This document shows, one piece after another, positions 26,153 through 34,563 of a stretch of DNA of 39,147 bases (the stretch's first letter is position 1; the number at the start of each line of letters is the position of its first letter). The stretch spans positions 1-39,147 of the forward strand of contig JAKROC010000008.1 of NCBI GenBank assembly GCA_024509075.1, written 5' to 3'. Both the position numbers and the translations under genes were made by a program. Below the pieces are notes generated by a model that saw only the letters and a program-made list of their open reading frames with translations, made no database searches and was not told the DNA's origin. Source of the DNA: Endozoicomonas sp. GTDB taxonomy: Bacteria > Pseudomonadota > Gammaproteobacteria > Pseudomonadales > Endozoicomonadaceae.

Positions 26153-27439
26153 TCAAGAGACAAGATCATTTACAATCTCTACGGCTACGTCACTACTGTG
26201 AACGCCCATGCCCCTGCCTTTAGGGTCCGGTAATGTCATGATTGAGCCGATTAAATTACCTTTCAGGATAAGACCCCCTTTCCTATTGCCGCTTGGGGAA
26301 ACCGGGTCGCCTTTGATGCGAACATTCTGAATATTGTCTTTTGCCATATTTACCCGGTCATCGCCTAACTTGTTCAGTGTGCTCTGAGAGAGTCCGGCAG
26401 GATTGATGGTGATGGCTCCTGCCAGGCGCTCCGGGTCGTGCTTGCCCTGCACCGCAGTGTAGGCGAATTGTGCCAGGCCACCTCCTAATGAGTGTCCTGC
26501 CACTGAGAATTTGGCATCTGATAGCGGTTCGTGAGAAAGAAGAAGATCGAAAATAGCTGCTGCACTTTCGTACATGGGAGATTCCATGCCTAACCATTGG
26601 GTAAGGTCTGTTTTTATGGTTCCGCTACGCCCTGTTACTTCCTGAGAGCCTGGTTCGGTGCCGGCAAAGGACAGCACTATTTCGTCCCCTTTGCGGACAA
26701 CCAGTGCTTTGGCATTATCAGGTGTGTGAATCAGACCGGTTTTATCATCGTAGAGCATTTGCAGTTCAACGGGTAACTCATCTCGAGTTAAAAGTGAACA
26801 ATCGGGAGGGATTTTGTCAGCTTCCTGAAACCCTTTGTATGCGGCTGCCCCGAGCATAATGTGGCTTTGGATATTCTGCTGTTTGCCCGCAGCCATGTTG
26901 GAAAAATCATCGGACTGTAATATGTCAGTATGCGGTGCTTTTGCCACATGCTTTAGATTTCCCGGATTGTCACTGTTTGTGACTGCCTGGCCTCGCTGCT
27001 TTAGCATGGTGGCATTTAGTTTAATTGCTTGTGAGACTTGTTTGTTAAACTGGGTTTTTGACAAGGCATCAGAGCTATTCACGCCTGAGATGCCTTTTTG
27101 CTCGAGATTATTAATAAAATTATTTTCAAACTTCTTCTCAAAGTTGCTTTTGCTGGCTTCTGGTTTATTGCTATCCAGCATATTCCTTACAACGGCACTT
27201 TGGTTTTTTGAAATTCTGATCTTTGATTCAATGACATTTTGTACGGCAACTTTTCTATCTTTAATTGGTTTTTTCGGGGCGGTGTTAGATCCGGTGATTT
27301 TGCTAATGTACTGTTTTATTGAGCTTCTTGTTATGCTGAAGCGGCCAAAGTTACCTTCAGTTCGAGCTGGTGCAGATGCAGGTCTGTTTTGTTCAATGTT
27401 TGATTGGATCGGCGTAAAACCGTTTACATTCTGTACCAT
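26153..27439 (-). CDS. lipase class 3-like alpha/beta hydrolase with disordered N-terminus
   Basis: This 428-residue protein has an N-terminal 165 residues that are Asn/Lys/Ser-rich with no signal peptide. A hydrolase domain of the lipase-3/DUF2974 kind follows. The nucleophile elbow is GHSLGGG with S317, preceded by the oxyanion region LSFAGTEPGS. D378 in RIKGDPVSPSG and H414 in GMGVHSSD complete a plausible Ser-Asp-His triad. The family hydrolyses acylglycerols or phospholipids. A cytosolic-looking lipase with a long flexible N-terminus is the usual layout of type III or type IV secreted phospholipase effectors, but no secretion system is in the window. AGGG lies 9-11 bp before the ATG. Confidence 0.82.
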   Translation of the reverse strand: MVQNVNGFTPIQSNIEQNRPASAPARTEGNFGRFSITRSSIKQYISKITGSNTAPKKPIKDRKVAVQNVIESKIRISKNQSAVVRNMLDSNKPEASKSNFEKKFENNFINNLEQKGISGVNSSDALSKTQFNKQVSQAIKLNATMLKQRGQAVTNSDNPGNLKHVAKAPHTDILQSDDFSNMAAGKQQNIQSHIMLGAAAYKGFQEADKIPPDCSLLTRDELPVELQMLYDDKTGLIHTPDNAKALVVRKGDEIVLSFAGTEPGSQEVTGRSGTIKTDLTQWLGMESPMYESAAAIFDLLLSHEPLSDAKFSVAGHSLGGGLAQFAYTAVQGKHDPERLAGAITINPAGLSQSTLNKLGDDRVNMAKDNIQNVRIKGDPVSPSGNRKGGLILKGNLIGSIMTLPDPKGRGMGVHSSDVAVEIVNDLVS

Positions 27440-27785
27440 TCCTTGATTCCCTTTATGCCTGAATCATAGCCATTCTTAAATCATAGAGATTCCTGCTATC
27501 TCTCCATTTTGAATACTCGATTTTGTGTCAAACTAATGGACTTTTCTTACATGATTTTCCATAAATCATGTTGAATCTATGCCTGATTGGTGCAATTAGT
27601 GATAAAAAGGCATGAATGGTTAGCAGATTTTGTGATGGTCGTTGCTTTTTTATCTTTATACTTTTTGTTCTTGTACTTCGTCTGTGGCAAGAACTGTTCT
27701 CGATTCTCATCAAGCCAGGAATTATGAATCATCAACTTGCAATGGGCATAAATATGATCATGCCGGTAAACCCCCCTGTGTCAGC
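27440..27785. other. intergenic stretch between hypF and the lipase gene
   Basis: This AT-rich stretch of about 345 bp lies downstream of the hydrogenase operon and upstream of the lipase gene, both on the minus strand. It must hold the operon's end and the lipase promoter, but I see no clear intrinsic terminator or promoter. It contains no copy of the palindromic repeat. Confidence 0.5.
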
Positions 27786-30140
27786 CTAGCGGAGTTTGTC
27801 AACAAAGTTGTCGCCAATAACTGAATCATCGTTTTGTATGGCATACCAAAGCTGGCCCAGAGCGATGCCGCCGTCATTCACCGGGAGCGGATAGCTCGAC
27901 AATACTGGTAAACCGTGTCTGGCAAGTTTGCGGTAGCAGAGGGTGTAAAGCAGACGGTTCTGGAAAACGCCACCACACAGGGCAATGCGTACGGTCGGTG
28001 TTTGCTGTTGCTGCCTGGCAAGTGTTGCTATGGCATGGGCCAGTGCCTCAATAAAAGCGGCAGCGATGGCACCAATCCGCCGTTCGTTCAGTGGCGAGGC
28101 CAATGTTGCTTCCACCACCTGTTGCCAGAGCGATAAGGTATCCCACAGTTGCCGGTTGTTGTATTGGTATAGTGGTAATTCAAAGCGTAAATCATCCCGG
28201 TTGGCGCTGGTTTCAGCCACCGATGCCAGGCGCATGCCGGCTTCGCCCTCAAAGGGTGCATTGTCGATCAGACCCAGCAGGCGGGCAACGGCATCAAACA
28301 GGCGACCGGCTGAGCTGGTTTGCAGGCAGGATGCGCCGGATGTCCAGAGCCGGTGCAGATTGTTTATCCATACCGGGTCGATCTTTTGCAGAGCGGGCAG
28401 GTTCATGGCGATGATTTCCTGCAAAGAATAACGCTCGAACATCAGGGCCAGCAAAGTGCGGGTGGGGTCTTGCACCGCGCGGTCGGCACCAATCAGAGTA
28501 AACGGCTTCAGGCTGGCAATTCGCTGGTAGCTGTAGGGCGAGGCCATAAATGCTTCGCTGCCCCATATATCACCGTCGTCGCCCAATCCGGTGCCGTCAA
28601 AGGCAAAGCCAAGTACGGTTTCAATGCTGTTGTTGACCGCAAGCTGACTGAGCACATGAGCATAGTGGTGCTGCACTGGCACCTGTTTGCCCGGTAGCGT
28701 TTTGGCAAACCGGGTAGCGATGTAATCCGGGTGCAGGTCGTGGGTGATAACGCGGGGTTTACAGCGGTACATCTGCATCAGCGATGCGCAGGTTTGGCGA
28801 AAGTGCTGCTCGCTGCTCAGGCTGTGGAGATCACCCAGGTAAGGGCTGACAATGACCTGTTGTTCAAAGGCAACACTGTTTTTTTGCTGTGCACCAACCG
28901 CAAGGGTAGGGCAGGCCACCGGTTCAGGGAGCGGCAGCGTTAGCGGTGCAAAACCCCGCCCGGCCCGCAGCACCATGGGCAGGTCATCAATGACCTGCAC
29001 CACGCTGTCTTCGACGGCATGCACAATGTCCCGATCATTATCCAGCATGCCATCAATTACATGGCCGAGGCGATCGACGATTTCCTGACCATCGGTGATG
29101 ATCGGCTCGCCACTGATATTGGCTGAGGTGGCTACCACCGGCTTGCCCAGCCCTTCGAGCAACAACAGGTGCAGGGGTGTGTAGGGCAGGAACAGGCCAA
29201 GGTGGTCGAGATCCGGTGCCAGGTTGGCCGCCAGCTCCTGTGTTGGTCTGGCCCGTTTACGCAACAACACAACCGGCCGTTGCACGCTGGTCAGTTGCTG
29301 CCACTCCATATCGCTGGCGGTGACGATTTTCCGGGCGCTCTGTTCATCAGGCACCATCACGGCGAACGGTTTGCGGAGACGACGTTTATGTTGTCGTAAC
29401 CGGGCAACGGCTTGCGTATTGGTGGCATCACAGAGCAGGTGAAATCCACCCAACCCTTTAACGGCGATGATGTGTCCACGATTAAGCACCGTAATCGCTT
29501 CTGTCAGAGCTGCTTCACTGCTGCTCAGTAACGCCCCCGAATTTGACCGAAAGCTCAGTTGCGGGCCGCACTGTGGGCAGCTGATGGGCTGAGCGTGGTA
29601 GCGACGATTGCCAGGGTCTTGGTACTCAGCCTGACACTGGGCACACATGGCAAATGGTGCCATGGACGTGAACGGTCTGTCGTAGGGCAGTTGGCGGATA
29701 ATCGAATAACGGGGGCCGCAGTTGGTGCAATTGGTAAATGGGTAGCGATAAAAGCGGCTTGTGGGGTTTTTGATATCGACGATGCAGTCGGGGCAGGTGG
29801 CCATATCGGGCGATATAACGACGGATGACGTTTGCTTGAACACCTCACTGGGCAAAATGGCAAAGTCGTGCAGGGATTGATTGTGCGCCAGCTCAGTAAT
29901 GTGCACCTTGTCGATACGTGCCAGCGGTGGCGGGCTGGTGGTTAGCTTCGCCAGGCAGTGCTCAACAGCCAGCGGGTCACCCTGGAAATGAATGGTCACA
30001 CCCTGAGTATTGTTAAGGACACTACCGCACAGGTTGAACTCCTGAGCCAGACGGTAAACGAAGGGGCGAAACCCCACCCCCTGAACAATCCCCCGGATAC
30101 GGACCTGACAATGGCGCAAGGTTGCCGTCACAGCAGGCAT
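27786..30140 (-). CDS. hypF: carbamoyltransferase HypF
   Basis: This 784-residue enzyme makes the cyanide precursor of the [NiFe] site by transferring carbamoyl from carbamoyl phosphate, via carbamoyl-AMP, to the C-terminal cysteine of HypE. The domains in order are acylphosphatase (IRGIVQGVGFRPFVYRLA, about 14-31), two zinc fingers (CPDC...CTNC and CAQC...CPQC, about 115-195), YrdC-like (KGLGGFHLLCDAT to about 390) and Kae1-like (HHYAHVLSQLA metal site, FDGTGLGDDGDIWGSEAF, ALCGGVFQNRLL). All domains are complete. It is the last gene of the operon, and its ATG overlaps the preceding stop by 13 bp, which suggests translational coupling. Confidence 0.97.
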   Translation of the reverse strand: MPAVTATLRHCQVRIRGIVQGVGFRPFVYRLAQEFNLCGSVLNNTQGVTIHFQGDPLAVEHCLAKLTTSPPPLARIDKVHITELAHNQSLHDFAILPSEVFKQTSSVVISPDMATCPDCIVDIKNPTSRFYRYPFTNCTNCGPRYSIIRQLPYDRPFTSMAPFAMCAQCQAEYQDPGNRRYHAQPISCPQCGPQLSFRSNSGALLSSSEAALTEAITVLNRGHIIAVKGLGGFHLLCDATNTQAVARLRQHKRRLRKPFAVMVPDEQSARKIVTASDMEWQQLTSVQRPVVLLRKRARPTQELAANLAPDLDHLGLFLPYTPLHLLLLEGLGKPVVATSANISGEPIITDGQEIVDRLGHVIDGMLDNDRDIVHAVEDSVVQVIDDLPMVLRAGRGFAPLTLPLPEPVACPTLAVGAQQKNSVAFEQQVIVSPYLGDLHSLSSEQHFRQTCASLMQMYRCKPRVITHDLHPDYIATRFAKTLPGKQVPVQHHYAHVLSQLAVNNSIETVLGFAFDGTGLGDDGDIWGSEAFMASPYSYQRIASLKPFTLIGADRAVQDPTRTLLALMFERYSLQEIIAMNLPALQKIDPVWINNLHRLWTSGASCLQTSSAGRLFDAVARLLGLIDNAPFEGEAGMRLASVAETSANRDDLRFELPLYQYNNRQLWDTLSLWQQVVEATLASPLNERRIGAIAAAFIEALAHAIATLARQQQQTPTVRIALCGGVFQNRLLYTLCYRKLARHGLPVLSSYPLPVNDGGIALGQLWYAIQNDDSVIGDNFVDKLR

Positions 30141-31645
30141 CCGAGCCGGTCTCCCATTGGGAAGTTTTTGCCCACACGCAGGCCGATGCGTCGGGCGAGC
30201 AACTCGTGGCTCATTTCGTCGCCAGCCAGCGTGACCTGCTCAATACCGAGATTGCCGTCCAGCTGTTCCACCCAGGTGGCAAGGTAGTCGGCCAGAGAAT
30301 CCATAATGCCAAAGGCCAGTGCCGGCACTTGCTGCGGATCGCCATCCGTGGCCAGACGAAAGGCCATCAGGCTGGCCAGGGTCGGGTAGAAATCCAGACT
30401 GCTGATGTTCGTGGTTTGGTCCAGGGCAAAATCAATGCGCTGGACGTTTTTGCCGGCATGGGTCATGCCAGCGGCCAGCACTCTGTCGGCCAACTGCGCA
30501 GTGCTCAGGTCTGGCTCACCCAACCCCAGCACAAAGGCTGAGATGGCCAGTAACGTGGTGATATTGTCCCGTTCACCGTTGAACACCGCTAGTGCCAGCG
30601 CAGCGCTTGCTTCAGGAAATCGTTCGCTAAATCGCTCAACCAGTTCTGCACGACCACGCTCGTTTAACTGCTTGATAATCTCTGCGCCGTGTTCCGGCAA
30701 TGGTTGCAGGCGGAAGAAGATATTGCTTTTCAGTCGGTCATTAAACGTCAAAAAGCGTCCGGCTGACTGAGCGCTGAAATAGATCAGTACTGAGTTGCCT
30801 GGCAGATCGGCATCGCTGTCAGCGGTTATCTCCCGCCACTGGCGATTGACCCGGGCAACGGCTGGCCGGGGGCAGTCGGTCTGTAGATACAGATAATCCA
30901 CACCTTGCTGGCGACAGATCTCTGCCAGCACCAGCAGAGGGCGATTCCAGGGAAAGCCCAGTTCGAACAGCGTGGGTGCAAGGGTGTCATGCCCAGTGTG
31001 TGCAGGGACGGTCACTTTGGGCTTTTCCATGCTGGACAGGGCCAGCACATGGTGGTCGCTGGCGGCAAAGTGCTGCCCAAGGTGATCCGGATTACAGACC
31101 AGAATATGCTGGCGTCGCTGGGCCGGAAACGGGTGGTGGCTCAACTGGTAGCTGTGGCCGTCAATGGCAAACTGAACGTAACCCGGGTCATCAAGTTGAG
31201 CGGCACAGTCTTGCAATATGGTAAATGACAGATCGTTATCGCCCTGACGTTCGCCGTGGCAAGCGGGGCAGGGGAGTGCCAACTGGCCAAACTCTGGCGA
31301 CTGGCTGTCGCCAAAGCGGGCGTGACAATGGTGGCAAAAAGGTATTTGCACATCGTCGTGTTCAATCAACGTGTGTCCACCGATGCGCTCGGTCACCGCG
31401 TCGACTCGTGTATCAGTCAGCCAGACAGAGAGCAAAAAGTCTCTGGCAATATCCTGAGTCAGCGCTTCAAGCTGCTGCTGGTTGCCCTCGGCCTCAAGAA
31501 TAAATGTGTTGTCCAGCCACGCCACAGTGATGGGCAGTGTGTTGTGTTCAAGGTAGTGATTACACAGCCTGGCGTAAAGCGGCACCTGGCGTGAGCAGGC
31601 AAAGGAAAAGCGAATAAGCTTGGTAACGCTGTCAGTGTTGTTCAC
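30128..31645 (-). CDS. HypF/Kae1-like protein of unknown role in hydrogenase operon
   Basis: This 505-residue protein lies between hyaD and hypF. The N-terminal 100 residues have no clear family. A zinc-ribbon-like element follows (C104-HH-C107 and C126-PA-C129). The C-terminal part resembles the Kae1 half of HypF in layout (RGRAELVERFSERFPEASAA, then LDFYPTLASLMAFRLA and the ending EMSHELLARRIGLRVG). It lacks the HxxxH metal site and the ATP-binding glycine signatures. It is probably non-catalytic, a chaperone or regulator of maturation. GTG 31645 overlaps the hyaD stop by 14 bp and removes an N-terminus that would lie inside hyaD; ATGs at 31705 and 31684 are alternatives. Coupling to hyaD and hypF indicates a hydrogenase function. 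Confidence 0.7.
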   Translation of the reverse strand: MNNTDSVTKLIRFSFACSRQVPLYARLCNHYLEHNTLPITVAWLDNTFILEAEGNQQQLEALTQDIARDFLLSVWLTDTRVDAVTERIGGHTLIEHDDVQIPFCHHCHARFGDSQSPEFGQLALPCPACHGERQGDNDLSFTILQDCAAQLDDPGYVQFAIDGHSYQLSHHPFPAQRRQHILVCNPDHLGQHFAASDHHVLALSSMEKPKVTVPAHTGHDTLAPTLFELGFPWNRPLLVLAEICRQQGVDYLYLQTDCPRPAVARVNRQWREITADSDADLPGNSVLIYFSAQSAGRFLTFNDRLKSNIFFRLQPLPEHGAEIIKQLNERGRAELVERFSERFPEASAALALAVFNGERDNITTLLAISAFVLGLGEPDLSTAQLADRVLAAGMTHAGKNVQRIDFALDQTTNISSLDFYPTLASLMAFRLATDGDPQQVPALAFGIMDSLADYLATWVEQLDGNLGIEQVTLAGDEMSHELLARRIGLRVGKNFPMGDRLGCLL

Positions 31646-32174
31646 GTTTGAAAGACTCTGGAATAAGGGCGTTGATCGGAACATCAGCAACACGCTGCAC
31701 GGCAATGCCCAGTCCCGTCATATGGGCTAACAGTGCTTTTTCCATGACCGGGATGGCGGCATGAATTTTCTCCGTCAGCCCTAAATGCATGGGTTCAAGG
31801 ACAGTGGGCACCACACCAAGAATCCAGGTCTGCGGGCGATCCCCCACCATCTCCATCATGGTCAGGGCTTGCAGCATCTCCACTTCGTGGGCGCTGCCCT
31901 GCCAGTCGATCTCCGGTGGGGCGCTGTCGAAATTAAAAAAGTAGACCTGACCGGGCTCAGTCCCCTGAGCGTTCACGGTATCCACCACCACCAGATGATC
32001 GTACTTGGCCAGAGTTGGAATCAGCCCGTGGGCCAGGGTGCCACCGTCAAGGGTGTCCACCTGGTATTCGGGGTGGCTGAAGCGGTAGTTTTCTTCGATG
32101 TAATTGACAAAATGCACGCCGACCCCCTCGTCGGCATAGAGAATATTGCCAATACCCAACAGCAGTATCCGCAT
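31632..32174 (-). CDS. hyaD: hydrogenase maturation protease HyaD
   Basis: This 180-residue HybD/HyaD-family endopeptidase removes the C-terminal peptide of the large subunit after nickel insertion. It opens with the signature GIGNILYADEGVGVH. The nickel-sensing residues are visible as E16, D65 (VVVDTVNA) and H96 (QGSAHEVEML). The segment RPQTWILGVVP also matches the family. Its substrate is HyaB, which carries a 17-residue extension after the last CxxCxxH. The ATG lies 3 bp after the hyaC stop. Confidence 0.96.
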   Translation of the reverse strand: MRILLLGIGNILYADEGVGVHFVNYIEENYRFSHPEYQVDTLDGGTLAHGLIPTLAKYDHLVVVDTVNAQGTEPGQVYFFNFDSAPPEIDWQGSAHEVEMLQALTMMEMVGDRPQTWILGVVPTVLEPMHLGLTEKIHAAIPVMEKALLAHMTGLGIAVQRVADVPINALIPESFKREQH

Positions 32175-32177
32175 GGG

Positions 32178-32855
32178 TCAGTGATCCTTATGGCTCGGTT
32201 CGTAGCTGTAACCGGAGAAAATCGCCTCGGCCGTACTCTGGCGAAAACGCAGGCCGGTCCAGACCACCAGGTAAATGTGCAAAGGCACGAAGATGATCAG
32301 TCCCCACATCACGTAGTGGTGCCACAGGCGCACATTGGCCAGCCCGCCCATCTGGTAAGTGACGTAGTCAGTCATCGGGCTGATCAGGGCGGCAAAACCC
32401 TCGTGGTCGTCGGCAGCAAAGAGCGCCAGACCGGTGATGCACATAAAGATGATCAGCAGAGTGACGGCCAGATAACCAATCAGTTGCAGCGGCTCATAGG
32501 CTCCCCGGTGGGGTGGCTCGCCCACCAGGAACGTGGCCTTGATCTGGCGCAGCCAGCTTTTTGGGCTCAGGGCATCTCTGATGGAGCGTCTTTCCACGTT
32601 GCTGCAGCTGAAGAAAAACAGATACATCCGCACCACGGTGATGGCGACCAGCAATAAGCCAAAGGCTTCGTGGACAGCGCGAATCCAGCCGTTGACCAGC
32701 ACATCGGTACTTTGCGGGGCCATCAGAAATGGCCACGCTATGTAGAAGCCGGTGACGGTCAGTACGACAATCGCCAGCACCCGCAGCCAGTGGCAGACCC
32801 GGATGGCTGGAGAAAACAGGGCTTTGCGTCGATAAAGAACTTCTTGATCACTCAT
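32178..32855 (-). CDS. hyaC: Ni/Fe-hydrogenase b-type cytochrome HyaC
   Basis: This 225-residue, four-helix membrane cytochrome b anchors the hydrogenase dimer and carries electrons from H2 oxidation to quinone. Transmembrane segments include LRVLAIVVLTVTGFYIAW, VHEAFGLLLVAITVVRMYLF, LIGYLAVTLLIIFMCITGLA and HYVMWGLIIFVPLHIYLVVW. Candidate haem histidines are in RVCHWLRVL, IRAVHEAFG, RLWHHYVMW and PLHIYLV, as in HyaC. ATG 32855 (MSDQEVLYRRKAL) is chosen over the frame start at 32891 because GAGGA lies 7 bp ahead. It starts 10 bp after hyaB. Confidence 0.96.
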   Translation of the reverse strand: MSDQEVLYRRKALFSPAIRVCHWLRVLAIVVLTVTGFYIAWPFLMAPQSTDVLVNGWIRAVHEAFGLLLVAITVVRMYLFFFSCSNVERRSIRDALSPKSWLRQIKATFLVGEPPHRGAYEPLQLIGYLAVTLLIIFMCITGLALFAADDHEGFAALISPMTDYVTYQMGGLANVRLWHHYVMWGLIIFVPLHIYLVVWTGLRFRQSTAEAIFSGYSYEPSHKDH

Positions 32856-32865
32856 GGCGATATCC

Positions 32866-34563
32866 TCAGGCCGGATCGATACGGAACTCACTCAGGGACT
32901 GCCCTTTGTAGTCCATCACGTGGACTGAGCAGGCCATACAAGGGTTGAACGAGTGGATAACCCGCAGGATTTCCAGTGGTTTGGTCGGGTCTTCCAGTTT
33001 CAGGCCGACCAGCGATGCTTCGTACGGCCCGACTTTGCGGTTGCCGTCCCGGGGGCCAGCGTTCCAGGTAGTGGGCACCACCGCCTGATAGTTTTCCACC
33101 CGGCCATTTTTGATGCGAATCCAATGGCTGAGCATGCCACGGGGCGCTTCAATCATGGCGTAGCCTTTGTACACTTTGTTCGGGTCGAGATTGGGGGGGA
33201 TGTAGGTGGTCGTGTCCGTCTGAATGTTCTGCAGCAGAGCATCAAAGGTGCGCTTACCGTTACGGGCCTGAATCAGCGTTTGCAGCATACGCGCAGCCGT
33301 CCGCCCGAGGGTGGTAAACAGCGCCTCCTGGGGCAGGCCGGTGCGGGCCAGAAACTCATCCACGGCGGAGACCACCTCTGGCACACCCCGGGCGTAGTTG
33401 ACCGCAATGGCCGCCAAGGGGCCCACTTCCACCGGCTCGCCGGCGTAGCGGGGCGCTTTCACCCAGGAGTATTTGCCCTCTTCATCCACGGTAGGCAAGA
33501 CACCGTACACCGTTTCCCGCTCGATAAACGGCGTATGGGCAGGGATGGTGGTGCCATCAAAGGGCTGCTGTGGGTGTGTGGCGTGATACCAGGCGTGGGT
33601 GACGTCCTCTTCAATCAGGTAAGGGTCGATGTCTTCAACCAGGGTCAAATCGCCATTGCGTACCACACCACTTTTGAACAGGTGCTGATCAGGGCCAATC
33701 AGCACTTGGTCGGCGGTTAAAAAATTGCGCACATTGACGCCACCGAGTACCGACGGCTCTTTGCCGTAGGCATCTGCAGCCATGATGATATCCGCCTGAT
33801 AACCCCGTTCAAGAAATTCAAGGACAATGTCGCGTTTTTGCACCCACTCTTGCAGGCGGGCGGGGTTGATTACATCGCGGATACAGGTGATACCATCGAC
33901 CACCACCGATTGGGGATGGGGGTTTTTACCACCCCAGATGGCCATCATCTCGGCCATTATGCGCTGGATTTCCAGCGACTTGAAGTAGTGGGACAGGCCA
34001 ATCAGGTTTTGCTCCGGGGTAAACCGGTAGGTGCTGTTGCCCCAGTAGGCATTGGCAAAGGGGCCTAGCTTGCCGCTGTCAACAAACTTTCTCACCTTCT
34101 CCTGCAGTGCACGCAGATCGCCTTCGCCTGCGGCGATGGGTTCATCGGAGTATTTCATCGCCACCTTAGCGGCCTTGGCCGGATCAGCCTTCAGGGCGGA
34201 GACCACATCGATCCAGTCCAGTCCGTGCAACAGGTAGAAGTGCACCAGGTGGTCGTGCATGTGCAGCGTTTCCAGCATCATGGAGCGCAGATACTGGGCG
34301 TTCAACGGCACGCTGGCACCGATGGCGTGTTCGACTGTGCGGGTACCGCACAGGTAGTGGGCGAAGGTGCAAACACCACACACCCGCTGCACCAGCAATC
34401 CCACATCGAACGGCGTCCGCCCTTTGAGGATGATTTCAAAGCCCCGGAACAGGGTTGAGGAAGCCCACGCCTTTTTGATGACGTTGTTTTTATCCACTTC
34501 CGCTTCAATGCGCAGGTGGCCTTCGATACGGGTGATCGGGTCAATAACAATACGTTGGCTCAT
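32866..34563 (-). CDS. hyaB: [NiFe]-hydrogenase large subunit HyaB
   Basis: This 565-residue group 1 large subunit carries the Ni-Fe(CN)2CO site. The first metal motif is RVCGVC (C62, C65) and the second is PCMACSVH (C542, C545). The proton-transfer glutamate is E14 in RIEGH, and the active-site canopy residues P474-R475 are in APRGMLSHW. The residue before PC is Asn (N540, codon AAC at 32944-32946), where the family almost always has Asp. The precursor extends 17 residues beyond H548, the HyaD cleavage point. The protein would travel with HyaA through the Tat pathway. Its ATG overlaps the hyaA stop by 4 bp. Confidence 0.97.
   Translation of the reverse strand: MSQRIVIDPITRIEGHLRIEAEVDKNNVIKKAWASSTLFRGFEIILKGRTPFDVGLLVQRVCGVCTFAHYLCGTRTVEHAIGASVPLNAQYLRSMMLETLHMHDHLVHFYLLHGLDWIDVVSALKADPAKAAKVAMKYSDEPIAAGEGDLRALQEKVRKFVDSGKLGPFANAYWGNSTYRFTPEQNLIGLSHYFKSLEIQRIMAEMMAIWGGKNPHPQSVVVDGITCIRDVINPARLQEWVQKRDIVLEFLERGYQADIIMAADAYGKEPSVLGGVNVRNFLTADQVLIGPDQHLFKSGVVRNGDLTLVEDIDPYLIEEDVTHAWYHATHPQQPFDGTTIPAHTPFIERETVYGVLPTVDEEGKYSWVKAPRYAGEPVEVGPLAAIAVNYARGVPEVVSAVDEFLARTGLPQEALFTTLGRTAARMLQTLIQARNGKRTFDALLQNIQTDTTTYIPPNLDPNKVYKGYAMIEAPRGMLSHWIRIKNGRVENYQAVVPTTWNAGPRDGNRKVGPYEASLVGLKLEDPTKPLEILRVIHSFNPCMACSVHVMDYKGQSLSEFRIDPA

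Noticed and set aside
30128-31645. Second half of a split hypF
   Set aside because: The adjacent hypF is complete with all four domains, and this protein's own region order and missing motifs do not complement it.
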